Shown here: in pieces, positions 33,249 through 43,409 of the stretch
How positions within the stretch are numbered: the stretch's first letter is position 1
How the letters are laid out: each line of letters opens with the position of its first letter
From: an uncultured Bacilli bacterium
GTDB taxonomy: Bacteria; Bacillota_I; Bacilli_A; RF39; UBA660
Direction: 5' to 3'
DNA length: 64,000 nucleotides
NCBI GenBank assembly: GCA_934085585.1
Contig: CAKOHI010000006.1
Location: 1 to 64,000, forward strand
Made by a program: the position numbers and the translations under genes
The notes under the pieces: model-generated
What the model saw: the letters and a program-made list of their open reading frames with translations, nothing else
What the model was told of the DNA's origin: nothing
Database searches by the model: none

Positions 33249-35168
33249 ATGAAAAAAATTATTAAAAAGAAAAAGAAAAAACAAAATTTTAACATAAAAA
33301 AAGTAATAACTAATGTAACAAATTTTTTTAAAAAATATTATTATGTTTTATTATTAGCTTTACCATTTATTTTAATAGACTTATTTACAAGATATAAAGT
33401 TAAATTCTATGGTTTATTAAAACCAGTTCCAAATCTTTTTTCTATTTTATGGATTACATTATTTATTTGTATATCACTTTATCCTAAAAAAAAGATTGGG
33501 AAAATTATTTATAGCATATTTTTTATATTAGCTTTAATAATTTATTTAGTTAATAATGTATATTTTTCTATAACCGGAGTTTTCTTTGACTTTAACATGA
33601 TTCAACTCGCCGGAGAAGGATCAGAATATTTTCTTGATTCCATAAAAAATTGTGATTTGTCAGTCTACTTATTTTTAATTCCCATTTTTATAACATTTAT
33701 TTTAGCTTTAAAAGTATATCCTAAAAATGAAAAAAGAAATTACAAAAGGTTTTTATTTCCTTTTATTGTATTTATTATTACTTACTTAATAACACCATTA
33801 TTTTTAGGAAAAGCAAATGAAGAATTAACATGGAGTACATGGAGAAATCCTAGAAATATTTACAATAGTTTTAATGATAATAATAAAGCTATGAAAGTAT
33901 CAGGTATTTATGAATATACGGTAAGAAACTTTTATCTAACTTTCTTAAAAAATAAAAATGTTACAAATGAATTGGATATTGAATTTCTAAAAGAAGAATA
34001 TAACAAGAAAGTTACAAAAAATAAAAACAAATACACAGGAAAATATAAAGATAATAATTTAATAATGATTCAACTTGAAGGATTAGATTCTTGGTTAATC
34101 AATAAAAATGACACTCCTACAATTTATAATATGATGAAAAACAGTATTAATTTTACAAATCATTATTCTTATTATAATGGCGGAGGATCAACATTCAATT
34201 CCGAATTTGCAGTAAACACAGGATTTATAACTCCCCTTTCTTATACACAAAACGCATATACATTTAATAAAAATTCATTTCCATATAGCCTAGCTCACTT
34301 ATTTAAAAAAGAAGGTTATACAGTAAATGCCTTTCATATGAATACAAAAGAATATTATTCACGAGGAACAAACTACAAAAACTGGGGTTATGACAATTAT
34401 TATGGTTTAGTTGATCAAAATACATATAAAGATAATTCTTACTATTTAGACAGAGAATTAATTTTAAATGAAGAATTTAAGGATAAATTATTCTCAAGTG
34501 ATAAATTCGTAGATTATATTATAACTTACACTAACCACATGCCTTTTAGCACTGAAAAAGGAAATTGCAAAATGCTACTTGATTTAGACAAAGAAACAAA
34601 TGAAAATGTAAACTTCGATTTAAATGAAGAAGATTGTGCAAGAAGACAAGCAAAAGAAACTGATTACATGGTTGAACTTTTACTTAATGAATTAAAAGAA
34701 AGAGATTTAATTGATAAAACAACTATTGTTGTTTTTACAGACCATTACCTATATACTTTATCAGACAAATCTATTTTAGATAAGTATAAAAACACAAGTA
34801 ACAATTTAATAAATCATACTCCATTCTTTATATGGAATAATAACAAAGATAAAAAAACAATAAAAACAGTTACCTCACAATTAAATATTTTACCAACAGT
34901 TCTTAATTTACTTGGAATAGACTATAATCCAAATTATTATATCGGAGAAGATGCTTTAAATAATAATTATCAAAAAATCGTATTCTTTAGTGACTATTCA
35001 TGGTATGACGGTAATGTATATGTTGATGGAGGCCTAGTAACTAATAATAGATATATCAAACCAGATGTTCTAGAAGAAAAAAACTACTATGTAAATTATT
35101 TAATAAAGAAAAATGATTTAACTCTAAAATATAATTATTTTAAAGAAATAGAAAAAGGCTCGCAATGA
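33249..35168 (+). CDS. ltaS: LtaS-type lipoteichoic acid synthase / sulfatase-fold phosphotransferase
   Basis: 639 residues. A very basic start, then five membrane segments (about 30-195) and a large extracellular sulfatase-fold domain. Metal and catalytic residues are visible: Glu in MIQLEGLDSW, the nucleophile Thr in GGGSTFNSEF (family GxGxTxxxE), Asp-His in VFTDHY, and His in TNHMPFS. LtaS polymerises glycerol phosphate from phosphatidylglycerol on a glycolipid anchor; the GT4 at 46392 could make that anchor. LtaS or a related phosphoglycerol transferase cannot be told apart. Confidence 0.88.
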   Translation: MKKIIKKKKKKQNFNIKKVITNVTNFFKKYYYVLLLALPFILIDLFTRYKVKFYGLLKPVPNLFSILWITLFICISLYPKKKIGKIIYSIFFILALIIYLVNNVYFSITGVFFDFNMIQLAGEGSEYFLDSIKNCDLSVYLFLIPIFITFILALKVYPKNEKRNYKRFLFPFIVFIITYLITPLFLGKANEELTWSTWRNPRNIYNSFNDNNKAMKVSGIYEYTVRNFYLTFLKNKNVTNELDIEFLKEEYNKKVTKNKNKYTGKYKDNNLIMIQLEGLDSWLINKNDTPTIYNMMKNSINFTNHYSYYNGGGSTFNSEFAVNTGFITPLSYTQNAYTFNKNSFPYSLAHLFKKEGYTVNAFHMNTKEYYSRGTNYKNWGYDNYYGLVDQNTYKDNSYYLDRELILNEEFKDKLFSSDKFVDYIITYTNHMPFSTEKGNCKMLLDLDKETNENVNFDLNEEDCARRQAKETDYMVELLLNELKERDLIDKTTIVVFTDHYLYTLSDKSILDKYKNTSNNLINHTPFFIWNNNKDKKTIKTVTSQLNILPTVLNLLGIDYNPNYYIGEDALNNNYQKIVFFSDYSWYDGNVYVDGGLVTNNRYIKPDVLEEKNYYVNYLIKKNDLTLKYNYFKEIEKGSQ

Positions 35169-35177
35169 GTCTTTTAA
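35152..35177 (+). terminator. Terminator after ltaS
   Basis: AAAAGGCTC-GCAAT-GAGTCTTTT with a T run, overlapping the stop codon. Confidence 0.7.
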
Positions 35178-35191
35178 TATGAATTAATTGT

Positions 35192-35434
35192 CTATAAGTC
35201 TTCTCTATCAATCTCTAAAAATATATCATCATTAAAAAATTCTGCTAAAGATATATTTAACCCATCACAAATTCTAACAACTGTGAGTAATTTAGGATTT
35301 TTAGAATTACAATTTACTAAATTTTCAACTGTACTCTGTGTTAAACAACTAATCGAAGCTAGTTTATTAACTGATATATTTTTATTTTTACATATATTTA
35401 ATAGTTTAGTTGAAATAGCTTTATTAATTTTCAT
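35192..35434 (-). CDS. Xre/Cro-type transcriptional regulator
   Basis: 80 residues forming one helix-turn-helix domain: KNISVNKLASISCLTQSTVENLV is the HTH core, and the end (ICDGLNISLAEFFND) is typical of small Xre regulators. No effector domain. It starts 10 bp after the GT2 gene, so it may be the last gene of the GH25-GT2-Xre run. Targets unknown. Confidence 0.85.
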   Translation of the reverse strand: MKINKAISTKLLNICKNKNISVNKLASISCLTQSTVENLVNCNSKNPKLLTVVRICDGLNISLAEFFNDDIFLEIDREDL

Positions 35435-35444
35435 ATAACCTTTT

Positions 35445-36944
35445 CTAATTTTTATTTAAATCATCAATAGTAACTTTACTTTCATGAGGTATAGGTTTCC
35501 ATTCAACTTTCATAAATAATGCCACATATGTTGCATATCTTCCGATAATGTCGAAGGTTGGCCATGTCAATGTATAGAGCATTTTTTTCCAAATTGACAT
35601 TTTTTTAATATTTTTATGTTCTACAATAAATAAATATATTGCTATCCACATATTTTCAATATACATACCAATTCTAAATAATATCCTTAACCAAATAGAT
35701 AAACCTATTCCTGCAAATAACGCATTAACACCAGCATTCATACTCACCTTTATTGTAAAGAAGTATCTTAAAGCTTGTGCTAAATAAGTACCTCCACCAA
35801 AAATATTTACATCTAAAACTCCAACATTATAACAATAACATCCATACATAACTACAATAACAATTAACCATCTAGCAATATTAAATACTGAAAATGGTGT
35901 AAGTTGCATTAATGTATCATATGAAGCAAATCTATGTCTTATATTTTCAATTATGTTTAATAAAAATCCTTTAAATGATTTAGCTTTTTTCTTTTTATTT
36001 ACAGAATTTTCACCCCATTTAGTTCTAATGTACCATTTTCCTAAAAATATATTAATAAATAAATAAGGTCCAGATTCCACAAAAGCTTGTAAATGTCCTT
36101 TTGCCCATCTTGTTCTTTGTCGTAATGCCACTTTTAAACTAATTGGTTGTTCATCATAAAACATTGCTTCATTTTGATAAGTTATTTGATATCCTTGAGC
36201 AACAGCATCTGCAGTTAATGCTCTATCTTCTGTCAAAGATGTATAATGCCAACCATTTTTAACTATCTCATTTGTAAATAAAAAACCAGTTCCTTGTATA
36301 TTCGTAGCTAAATGTAAAACACTTCTAGCTCTATGATTATATCTAATTGATCTAATCCAATGCAGTGCATAAGTTGATGCAATCCAATTTTCATCAAAAT
36401 TCTTTGTATTTCTATATGATGTAATTATTTTTTCTCCAGAATCAAAAGCATCATTCATTTTAGTTACATAATCACTTTTAAGTAAATTATCAGCATCAAA
36501 AACAAAATAACCTTCAAAATTCATTCTTCCATAATCTTCTTCGATTCTATCAAACAAAAACTCTAACGCATAACCTTTAGTTCTATGTGCATCATCAAAT
36601 CTCTCATAACATATAGCACCATGCTTCCTTGCCACTTTAGCAGTAGAATCAGTACAATTATCTGCCACAACAAATACTGTTAACAAATCCTTTGGATAAT
36701 CTTGCTTATTAATACTATCAAGTAGATTTCCAATAACCTTTTCTTCATTTCTAGCAGCTATCACTATCCCATATTTATGTTTTTTCTTTGCAGGCTTAAA
36801 TTTTCTAGTAAAGAAGAAGCCAATAATCCAATACAATGTTTTATAAGCTAGCATCGCACTTAAAACACTACTTATAATATAATAAACATTTTTCCAATCT
36901 ATATAAGCATCTCCGATAACACTAATAATATTACATAAACTCAT
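35445..36944 (-). CDS. Membrane glycosyltransferase, GT2 family
   Basis: 499 residues. N-terminal TM (about 20-45), GT2 catalytic domain with YGIVIAARNEEKVI, the DxD motif FDADNLL, the TED motif in SLTEDRA and QRTRW (QxxRW), then about four C-terminal TM segments. The D,D,D,QxxRW set marks a processive or membrane-embedded transferase such as those making exopolysaccharide or glycolipids. The substrate is unknown. It lies between a GH25 lysozyme and an Xre gene. Confidence 0.9.
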   Translation of the reverse strand: MSLCNIISVIGDAYIDWKNVYYIISSVLSAMLAYKTLYWIIGFFFTRKFKPAKKKHKYGIVIAARNEEKVIGNLLDSINKQDYPKDLLTVFVVADNCTDSTAKVARKHGAICYERFDDAHRTKGYALEFLFDRIEEDYGRMNFEGYFVFDADNLLKSDYVTKMNDAFDSGEKIITSYRNTKNFDENWIASTYALHWIRSIRYNHRARSVLHLATNIQGTGFLFTNEIVKNGWHYTSLTEDRALTADAVAQGYQITYQNEAMFYDEQPISLKVALRQRTRWAKGHLQAFVESGPYLFINIFLGKWYIRTKWGENSVNKKKKAKSFKGFLLNIIENIRHRFASYDTLMQLTPFSVFNIARWLIVIVVMYGCYCYNVGVLDVNIFGGGTYLAQALRYFFTIKVSMNAGVNALFAGIGLSIWLRILFRIGMYIENMWIAIYLFIVEHKNIKKMSIWKKMLYTLTWPTFDIIGRYATYVALFMKVEWKPIPHESKVTIDDLNKN

Positions 36945-36990
36945 AAATACCTCTTTAATTAATAAATAAATTATATCTTACTAATAATTT

Positions 36991-38196
36991 TTAGTCAATA
37001 TATCTTATATCTATATCTACATCCCCATTTATTCCATCAACTCTTCCATTACTACAAAGTTGCCAATAAGAATAATCACCAGTATAATTTGTATTTTTTG
37101 TATAATGAGCAAGCCAAACTGGATAATCCATCCCCATCCAAATATTTTCTAAATATGTTTTACTACTATAAAGTATAGCTTCATATCCCGCATCTTTCAC
37201 TGTATCCATAAATTTTTTAGCAATATTTGTAAGACCAAAAAAACTCAATTCATACTTATTAAAACTTCCCCAATTCTCCCAATCAAATGCAATTGGTAAT
37301 TCAACTCTATAATCTTTAATTACATCTATTATCCATTTTGCATCATTTATTGCTCTTTCCATACTATTTGCATAAGAATAAAAATATACTCCAACAGGTA
37401 TACCTACACTATTTGCATTTTCAATATTTTGGATAAATTTACTATCTACAAAATTTTCTCCATTAATACCTGTTGATGATCCCACTCTAATAATTACAAA
37501 TTCAACTTCAGCATCTTTTAATTTTTTAAAATCAATATCTCCTTGCCATTTTGATACATCTATTCCAATTTCAGTATTATCGTTTTTATAATTTTTTATA
37601 ATTTCACTAAATTCAGTTACTTCTTTATTACCTTTACTTCCTTTATTATCACTAGGTTCATTTACATTTAACGTAAATTTCTTTTCAGATATATTTCCAC
37701 TACTATCAGTTGCTTTAAAAACTAATTTATAAGAACCAACACTATTCAAATCATATTCTCCTTCAATAACACAAACTGGATTTGTATCATAATTATCTCC
37801 ACACATTATTTTATCAAGTAAATTATCTACACTCCCCTTTACCACATTATAACTCTTACCTAACCAAATTAATGGAGCTTCTTTATCAACAACATTTATT
37901 TCATAACTATATTTTATTTTTATTCCATCATCATTAATAAATTGAAAATTCACCTTTTTCTTTCCTAAACTATCAGTATCTAAATAATAATCATCAACTA
38001 GTTTACCATTAATTTTTTTTATAAATGAAGACACTCTCAATGTATCAGCAAAATCAGCATCTAAATTATCTTTTAATTCAACTACAACTACTGCATTTTT
38101 TACTTCAATATATTTATATAAAAAATATCCTCCAATACTTAAAATTATTACTCCTAAAATAACACATATAATTATAATTATTTTTTTATTTTTCAT
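36991..38196 (-). CDS. Membrane-anchored GH25 lysozyme with Ig-like domain
   Basis: 401 residues from the ATG at 38196 (GGAGGG upstream). N-terminal TM (about 4-27), a beta-rich Ig-like domain (DUF5011-type, about 85-190, LNSVGSYKLVFKATDSSGN), a low-complexity linker, then a GH25 muramidase: start GIDVSKWQGDIDF (catalytic Asp), FDWENW (Asp-x-Glu), end DGDVDIDIRYID. Cuts peptidoglycan N-acetylmuramic acid links; being anchored and extracytoplasmic it probably serves the cell's own wall. Confidence 0.9.
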   Translation of the reverse strand: MKNKKIIIIICVILGVIILSIGGYFLYKYIEVKNAVVVVELKDNLDADFADTLRVSSFIKKINGKLVDDYYLDTDSLGKKKVNFQFINDDGIKIKYSYEINVVDKEAPLIWLGKSYNVVKGSVDNLLDKIMCGDNYDTNPVCVIEGEYDLNSVGSYKLVFKATDSSGNISEKKFTLNVNEPSDNKGSKGNKEVTEFSEIIKNYKNDNTEIGIDVSKWQGDIDFKKLKDAEVEFVIIRVGSSTGINGENFVDSKFIQNIENANSVGIPVGVYFYSYANSMERAINDAKWIIDVIKDYRVELPIAFDWENWGSFNKYELSFFGLTNIAKKFMDTVKDAGYEAILYSSKTYLENIWMGMDYPVWLAHYTKNTNYTGDYSYWQLCSNGRVDGINGDVDIDIRYID

Positions 38197-38448
38197 TATA
38201 ATACCCTCCATAACAAGAATAACAACTATTTAAAAATAAATCAAGTTTATTGATACATATTTTACCTTTAAAAAAAGGTTTAATTTTATCTTATTTTTAT
38301 TCCAATATTACATCATTATTAGCATTTATTTAATACAATATAAAACTACATCAACTTTTTTCATTTTTCCTTTCATTATATATATTTCCTAATTAAAGTT
38401 GTTTTTTACTAATAAATAACATTTTTTGTAAATTTACGTAAAGTCAAC
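38197..38448. other. AT-rich intergenic region
   Basis: About 250 bp without a supported gene between GH25 and the SDR terminator. I see a weak promoter-like pair for GH25 on the minus strand (TTGATT with TATTCT near 38215-38245) and a 13-codon open frame with a ribosome-like site that is too short to support. Confidence 0.3.
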
Positions 38449-38476
38449 AAAAAAAGAAAAACCTAATATTTTTCTT
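38449..38476 (-). terminator. Terminator of the SDR gene
   Basis: Minus strand AAGAAAAA-loop-TTTTTCTT followed by TTTTTG, 20 bp after the stop codon. Confidence 0.7.
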
Positions 38477-38497
38477 AATTTTATATTACTCTTGAAT

Positions 38498-39262
38498 CTA
38501 CTTATTTTTAATACCCAATTTTTTTCCTTGTATATGATAACAATAAATAAGCTGTAATCTATAAGGAATGAATCTTAATAAAAATATGCCTAACTTAATT
38601 CTTAAAGTTGGAACAATAATCATTTTTTTCTTAAACATTTTATCAATTGCATATTCAGCCACATATTTTGGACTTGCTTCTTTAATACTAAATTCACCAT
38701 TAGCTACTTTATTAAAATTTGTATTAACTGGACCAGGACATAAAGCTGAAACTACAACATTGCTTCCACTTTGTCTTAATTCTTCATTAATTGCCATGGT
38801 AAGCCTCAACACATAATTTTTGGTTGCATAATAAGTATTAAGTCGAGGACCAGCCATAAAACCTGCACTTGAAGCAACATTTAAAATAAATCCCTTATCC
38901 TTTTCCACAAAATCTTTTAAGAATAATTTAGTTAAAATATGATATGCTTTTATATTTAAATCAATCATTTCAAGTTCACGTGTTAAATCAGTTTCAGTAA
39001 ACAAACCAAATAATCCAAAACCAGCATTATTAATAAGGATATCAATATTTTTATCTTTACATAAATCATACAATTTAAAAACATTTTTTGAATTTTGTAA
39101 ATCCATTTCTATAATATCAACATTTACTTTTACATTTTCTTTTATTTTTAACATTTCTTCTTTATTTCTAGCCACCAATATTAAATCAATACCTTTATTT
39201 GCTAAAACATAAGCTATATTTTTCCCTATTCCACTTGAAGCTCCGGTTATAAGTGCTTTCAT
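38498..39262 (-). CDS. Short-chain dehydrogenase/reductase
   Basis: A 254-residue classical SDR: nucleotide motif TGASSGIG (6-13), NNAGFG, catalytic Ser in NVASSAGF and Tyr-x3-Lys in YYATKNYV, PGPVNT after it. NADP preference is suggested by the Arg in LVARNKEE. The C-terminal tail is hydrophobic and basic (KLGIFLLRFIPYRLQLIY), as in the YqjQ/DltE-like group. Substrate unknown. Confidence 0.9.
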   Translation of the reverse strand: MKALITGASSGIGKNIAYVLANKGIDLILVARNKEEMLKIKENVKVNVDIIEMDLQNSKNVFKLYDLCKDKNIDILINNAGFGLFGLFTETDLTRELEMIDLNIKAYHILTKLFLKDFVEKDKGFILNVASSAGFMAGPRLNTYYATKNYVLRLTMAINEELRQSGSNVVVSALCPGPVNTNFNKVANGEFSIKEASPKYVAEYAIDKMFKKKMIIVPTLRIKLGIFLLRFIPYRLQLIYCYHIQGKKLGIKNK

Positions 39263-39280
39263 TTATACCTCCTTATTTAC

Positions 39281-39309
39281 AAAAGAGTATTAGTTTAATC
39301 TAACACTCT
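39281..39309 (-). terminator. Terminator of the pyrophosphatase gene
   Basis: Minus strand AGAGTGTTAG-ATTAAA-CTAATACTCT followed by TTTG. Confidence 0.7.
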
Positions 39310-40927
39310 ATTTCTTTTCTTCCATAACACTTAAAATACTTGGAAGTATTTGTTTCTTTCTTGATACCATTTTAGGTAAAAATAATCCTTCATGAACATT
39401 TTTCAAACCAAAAGCATCTTCAATTAAATCACTTGCTTTAGTATTATAAATAACATAAGAACCATTTTTAATAATATCAGTAATAAATATTACTACTATA
39501 TTATAGTTAGTATCTACCATTTCATCCAAAACATGTACATATTCATCTATATTTTCTTTAATTCTATCAAAATCAAGAGTCATAACTTGTCCAATTCCTA
39601 GATTTTTAGAACCAACTACATAATTTTTAAAGTCACTTTTTATTAGATCTTTAACACTCATTCCTTCGATTGATGAAGCTGCTTTTATCATCTCAAGTCC
39701 ATATTTATCCATATCAACTTTAGCAATGTTTGCTAATTTTACAGCCGCATTTTTATCATCTTCCGTAGTCGTCGGACTTGTAAGAAGCAAAGTATCAGAT
39801 AGTATAGCAGAAAGCATTAAGCCAGCTATATCACTAGGAATATTCACTTTTTCTTGAATAAACATTTCATAAATCATTGTTGATGTACAACCAACTGGTT
39901 TACTTCTAAAATTAATTGGCACATTAGTACCTATAGCGCCAAGATTATGATGATCAATTATTTCAAGTATATCAGCTTCTTCAATACCATCTACAGATTG
40001 TGCTAAATTATTATGATCAACTAATATAACCTTTTGTTTATCATAATCATTCGGACCAGTAAGTCTTATTAATCCTAAACATTCACCCTTTTTATTTATA
40101 ACTGGATAATTTGTATGATTAATTTTATGCGTCATCATCTTAAAATCTGTAAAATAATCATCATTATGAACAGTCACCGGATTTTTATTTATATTAATAT
40201 TTTTTATAAAATTACTCAAAGTTATCTTGGTAGCAATTTGAAAACTATCAAGTTCTGATGCAATAATATTTACTCCATTAGCTTCAGCTTTTTTAATTAT
40301 TTTCTTTTCTAAATTAATATTTAATGGTAAAATAACCAATTTTACTTTAGACTTAATTGCATAATCAAGAACTTTATACCTATCTCCAACAATCAAAATA
40401 TCGTCACTGTTTAAAAGAAAAGCTTGTTCTAAAGCTTTAAAACTTAAACCTGCAATTAAAGTAGTTCCTTTAATTATATCATCACATTTAACAATTACTT
40501 TAGCATTTATAGTTTCAATAATATTATCAAGAGTCGTATAAACCTCTTCTCTATTACCATTAATTAAATATTTAGCTAATTCTTTTAAAGTTACATAACC
40601 AGTTAACATTTTTTTATCATCAACTAAAGGTATTGCAGTAATATTTTGTTTTTGCATTAATTTAAAAGCTTCATCAATAGATCTATTTTCATTAATATAT
40701 GCCTTTTTATCATACTTAACATTTTTAATTCTAACCCTCACATCATTTAAATAACTTGGCACATTAACCTTAAAAAAATCCAAAACAAATTTTGTTTCAT
40801 TATTAATATTCCCAAGCACTTTTGGTACAGTCTTATCACCTAAAGCATTTTTCAAATAAGATAGTGCAATGCTAGAACAAACAGTATCAGTATCAGGACT
40901 TTTATGTCCAAAAATAAATGTAGTCAT
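39308..40927 (-). CDS. ppaC: Manganese-dependent (family II) inorganic pyrophosphatase with CBS domains
   Basis: 539 residues. DHH-type N-terminal metal site GHKSPDTDT (His8, Asp12, Asp14), then an inserted regulatory region with two CBS motifs (about 70-130 and 240-290) around a DRTGG-like domain (about 135-240), then DHHNLG and the C-terminal DHHA2 domain. CBS-type family II pyrophosphatases hydrolyse PPi under control of adenine nucleotides. Divergent from uvrB. Confidence 0.93.
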   Translation of the reverse strand: MTTFIFGHKSPDTDTVCSSIALSYLKNALGDKTVPKVLGNINNETKFVLDFFKVNVPSYLNDVRVRIKNVKYDKKAYINENRSIDEAFKLMQKQNITAIPLVDDKKMLTGYVTLKELAKYLINGNREEVYTTLDNIIETINAKVIVKCDDIIKGTTLIAGLSFKALEQAFLLNSDDILIVGDRYKVLDYAIKSKVKLVILPLNINLEKKIIKKAEANGVNIIASELDSFQIATKITLSNFIKNININKNPVTVHNDDYFTDFKMMTHKINHTNYPVINKKGECLGLIRLTGPNDYDKQKVILVDHNNLAQSVDGIEEADILEIIDHHNLGAIGTNVPINFRSKPVGCTSTMIYEMFIQEKVNIPSDIAGLMLSAILSDTLLLTSPTTTEDDKNAAVKLANIAKVDMDKYGLEMIKAASSIEGMSVKDLIKSDFKNYVVGSKNLGIGQVMTLDFDRIKENIDEYVHVLDEMVDTNYNIVVIFITDIIKNGSYVIYNTKASDLIEDAFGLKNVHEGLFLPKMVSRKKQILPSILSVMEEKK

Positions 40928-41011
40928 TTAAATCACCTTCATATATAGAAGAATTTTATCATAAAATTAAATATTTTTAAATACTTTTATTAAATTTTGT
41001 AACTTTTTTCG

Positions 41012-41040
41012 TTGACGAACAAGCATTTGCCTAGTATAAT
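41012..41040 (+). promoter_or_regulatory. uvrB promoter with LexA-like box in the spacer
   Basis: TTGACG (41012-41017), 17-bp spacer, TATAAT (41035-41040). CGAACAAGCATTTG at 41016-41029 matches the Gram-positive LexA (DinR) box CGAACRNRYGTTYC at 12 of 14 positions, so SOS control of uvrB is likely. Confidence 0.7.
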
Positions 41041-41079
41041 ATACTTGAGTTTGAAAAAAATATTATAAGGAGGCCCAAA

Positions 41080-43020
41080 ATGTTTGAACTAGTAAGTAAA
41101 TATAAACCAAGCGGAGATCAACCAGAAGCTATAAAAGAATTGGTTGAAGGTATAAACGAAGGAAAAAAGGAACAAGTTTTACTCGGAGCAACTGGAACCG
41201 GAAAAACATTTACAATTGCAAACGTCATTAAAGAAACAAATAAGCCAACTTTAGTTTTAGCCCACAACAAGACACTTGCAGGACAACTTTATGCAGAATT
41301 AAAAGAATTTTTTCCAAATAATCATGTCGAATACTTTGTATCTTATTATGATTATTACCAACCTGAAGCATATGTTCCAAGTAGTGACACATACATTGAA
41401 AAGGACTCAAGTATTAATGACGAAATAGATGAACTACGACATGCCGCAACAAGTGCATTAATTAACTACAAAGACGTTATCGTAGTAGCTTCAGTTTCAT
41501 GTATTTATGGAATCGGGGAAAAAGAAGAATATGAAAAAAATATGTTAATATTAAGCGTCGGAGATAAAATAAGCAGAAATAAAATATTAAATCGTCTAAT
41601 AGATATGACCTATGAACGTAATGATTTAGATTTTCATCGCGGGACATTCAGAGTTCGAGGTAATAACATTGATATAATTCCAGTTAATGAAAAAGTAAGT
41701 GGCATAAGAATAATTCTTGAAGATGATGAAGTTTCAGAAATTTGTGTATTTGATCCACTAACTGGTGTTGTATCCAAAAGTAAAAAATCAATTACCATAT
41801 CTCCAGCATCACACTTCGTAACAAGTAAAGAGAAGTTAGAAGAGGCTTGTAACAGAATTGAAAAAGAATTAAAAGAACGTCTTCAAGAATTAAAAAATGA
41901 AAATAAACTTATCGAAGAACAAAGACTACGTGAAAGAACAAATTATGATTTAGAAATGTTACGAGAAACAGGATTTTGTAATGGCGTAGAAAACTATTCA
42001 AGACACCTGGCTTTAAGAGAAGCCGGAGAAACACCATCTTGTTTGATTGATTTCTTTCCTAAAGATTTTTTACTTGTAGTAGATGAATCACACGTAACCC
42101 TACCTCAAGTTCGTGGAATGTATAACGGAGATAGAATGCGTAAACAAACTCTAGTTGATTATGGTTTTAGATTACCTAGTGCCCTAGATAATAGACCATT
42201 AAAATTTGATGAATTTGAAGCCAAAATCAACCAAGCAATTTATGTATCAGCAACTCCCGGAGATTATGAACTTGAAAAAACAAATAATAAATATGTTGAA
42301 CAAATTATTAGACCAACTGGACTTCTTGATCCAAGTATTGAAGTTCGTAAAACCGAAGGCCAAATTGATGATATAATTAGTGAAATAAATGAAAGAATCA
42401 AAAAAAATGAAAGAGTGTTAATTACCACCCTTACAATTAGAATGAGCGAAGAATTAACTAATTATTTAAAAGAAATGAATATAAAGGTAGCATATCTTCA
42501 TAGTGAAATTAAAACTCTAGAAAGACTAAAGATAATCCATGACTTACGAAGTGGTATATATGATTGTATCGTAGGTATCAACCTACTTCGTGAAGGATTA
42601 GACATCCCAGAAGTAAGTTTAATATGTATATTAGATGCAGATAAGCAAGGATTTTTAAGAAGTAACAGAAGTTTAATTCAAACAATCGGACGTGCAGCTA
42701 GAAACGAAAATGGCAAAGTAATTATGTATGCTGATTCGTATAGTGATGCAATGAATGAAGCTATTAAAGAAACCAAAAGAAGAAGAGAAATCCAAGAAGA
42801 ATATAATAAAATTCATGGAATTACACCAAAAACTATTATTAAAGATATTAAAGAAGTGGTAACAAACGAAGTAGCTGACAAAAAGAAAAAAATTAGCAAA
42901 AAAGAAAGAGTTGAGATGCTTGAAAAACTTGAAAAAGAAATGCGTGAAGCAGCTGCAGCTATGGATTTTGAAAAAGCTATGGAACTTCGAGATATTTATT
43001 TCGAATTAAAAGGTATTTAA
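41080..43020 (+). CDS. uvrB: Excinuclease ABC subunit B
   Basis: 646 residues. Walker A GATGTGKT (36-43), the damage-probing beta hairpin with YYDYYQPEAYVP (about 90-105), the conserved ATP motif DESHVT, helicase motif VI QTIGRAARN, and a C-terminal UVR domain (about 610-646) for UvrC contact. UvrB verifies damage after loading by UvrA. No uvrA follows here, unlike in B. subtilis. The promoter has a LexA-like site. Confidence 0.98.
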   Translation: MFELVSKYKPSGDQPEAIKELVEGINEGKKEQVLLGATGTGKTFTIANVIKETNKPTLVLAHNKTLAGQLYAELKEFFPNNHVEYFVSYYDYYQPEAYVPSSDTYIEKDSSINDEIDELRHAATSALINYKDVIVVASVSCIYGIGEKEEYEKNMLILSVGDKISRNKILNRLIDMTYERNDLDFHRGTFRVRGNNIDIIPVNEKVSGIRIILEDDEVSEICVFDPLTGVVSKSKKSITISPASHFVTSKEKLEEACNRIEKELKERLQELKNENKLIEEQRLRERTNYDLEMLRETGFCNGVENYSRHLALREAGETPSCLIDFFPKDFLLVVDESHVTLPQVRGMYNGDRMRKQTLVDYGFRLPSALDNRPLKFDEFEAKINQAIYVSATPGDYELEKTNNKYVEQIIRPTGLLDPSIEVRKTEGQIDDIISEINERIKKNERVLITTLTIRMSEELTNYLKEMNIKVAYLHSEIKTLERLKIIHDLRSGIYDCIVGINLLREGLDIPEVSLICILDADKQGFLRSNRSLIQTIGRAARNENGKVIMYADSYSDAMNEAIKETKRRREIQEEYNKIHGITPKTIIKDIKEVVTNEVADKKKKISKKERVEMLEKLEKEMREAAAAMDFEKAMELRDIYFELKGI

Positions 43021-43048
43021 AAAGTATTGCGAATTTGCAATACTTTTT
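43019..43048. terminator. Bidirectional terminator after uvrB
   Basis: AAAAAGTATTGC-GAATTT-GCAATACTTTTT; it also ends the convergent undecaprenol kinase operon. Confidence 0.85.
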
Positions 43049-43409
43049 AAAATAAAACGATTATTTTGGGTATAAATATAATACAACCTACAACCAATGA
43101 AACAAGAGCATTTATAAATACAGCACCAGCTGCTATATCTTTGGCATATTTTGCATGAATTCTAATCTCCGGAGATAATAAATTAACCATCTCCTCAAGG
43201 GCAGTATTAATTAATTCAGCACCGATTACTAAAGCAAAAAGAATAAAACAGGCTACCCACTCCCATAATGCAATTTTTAATATAAAACCTAAAATAATTA
43301 CCAATAAAACTGCTAAAGTATGTATTTTTAAATTTCTCTCCGTTTTAAAAGCTTGTCTAACACCAGCAATTGCGTATTTAAAACTACTTATTAAACTATC
43401 ACTTTTCAT
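43047..43409 (-). CDS. Undecaprenol kinase (DgkA family)
   Basis: 120 residues with three TM helices and the family motifs ELINTALEEMVN and AKDIAAGAVFI. In Gram-positive bacteria these DgkA homologues phosphorylate undecaprenol, feeding the undecaprenyl-phosphate pool. Overlaps the PAP2 gene by 11 bp and closes the operon sanA-popT-pap2-udpK. Confidence 0.92.
   Translation of the reverse strand: MKSDSLISSFKYAIAGVRQAFKTERNLKIHTLAVLLVIILGFILKIALWEWVACFILFALVIGAELINTALEEMVNLLSPEIRIHAKYAKDIAAGAVFINALVSLVVGCIIFIPKIIVLF

Noticed and set aside
38330..38380. 13-codon frame with AAAGGA upstream
   Set aside because: Too short to separate from chance in AT-rich DNA.
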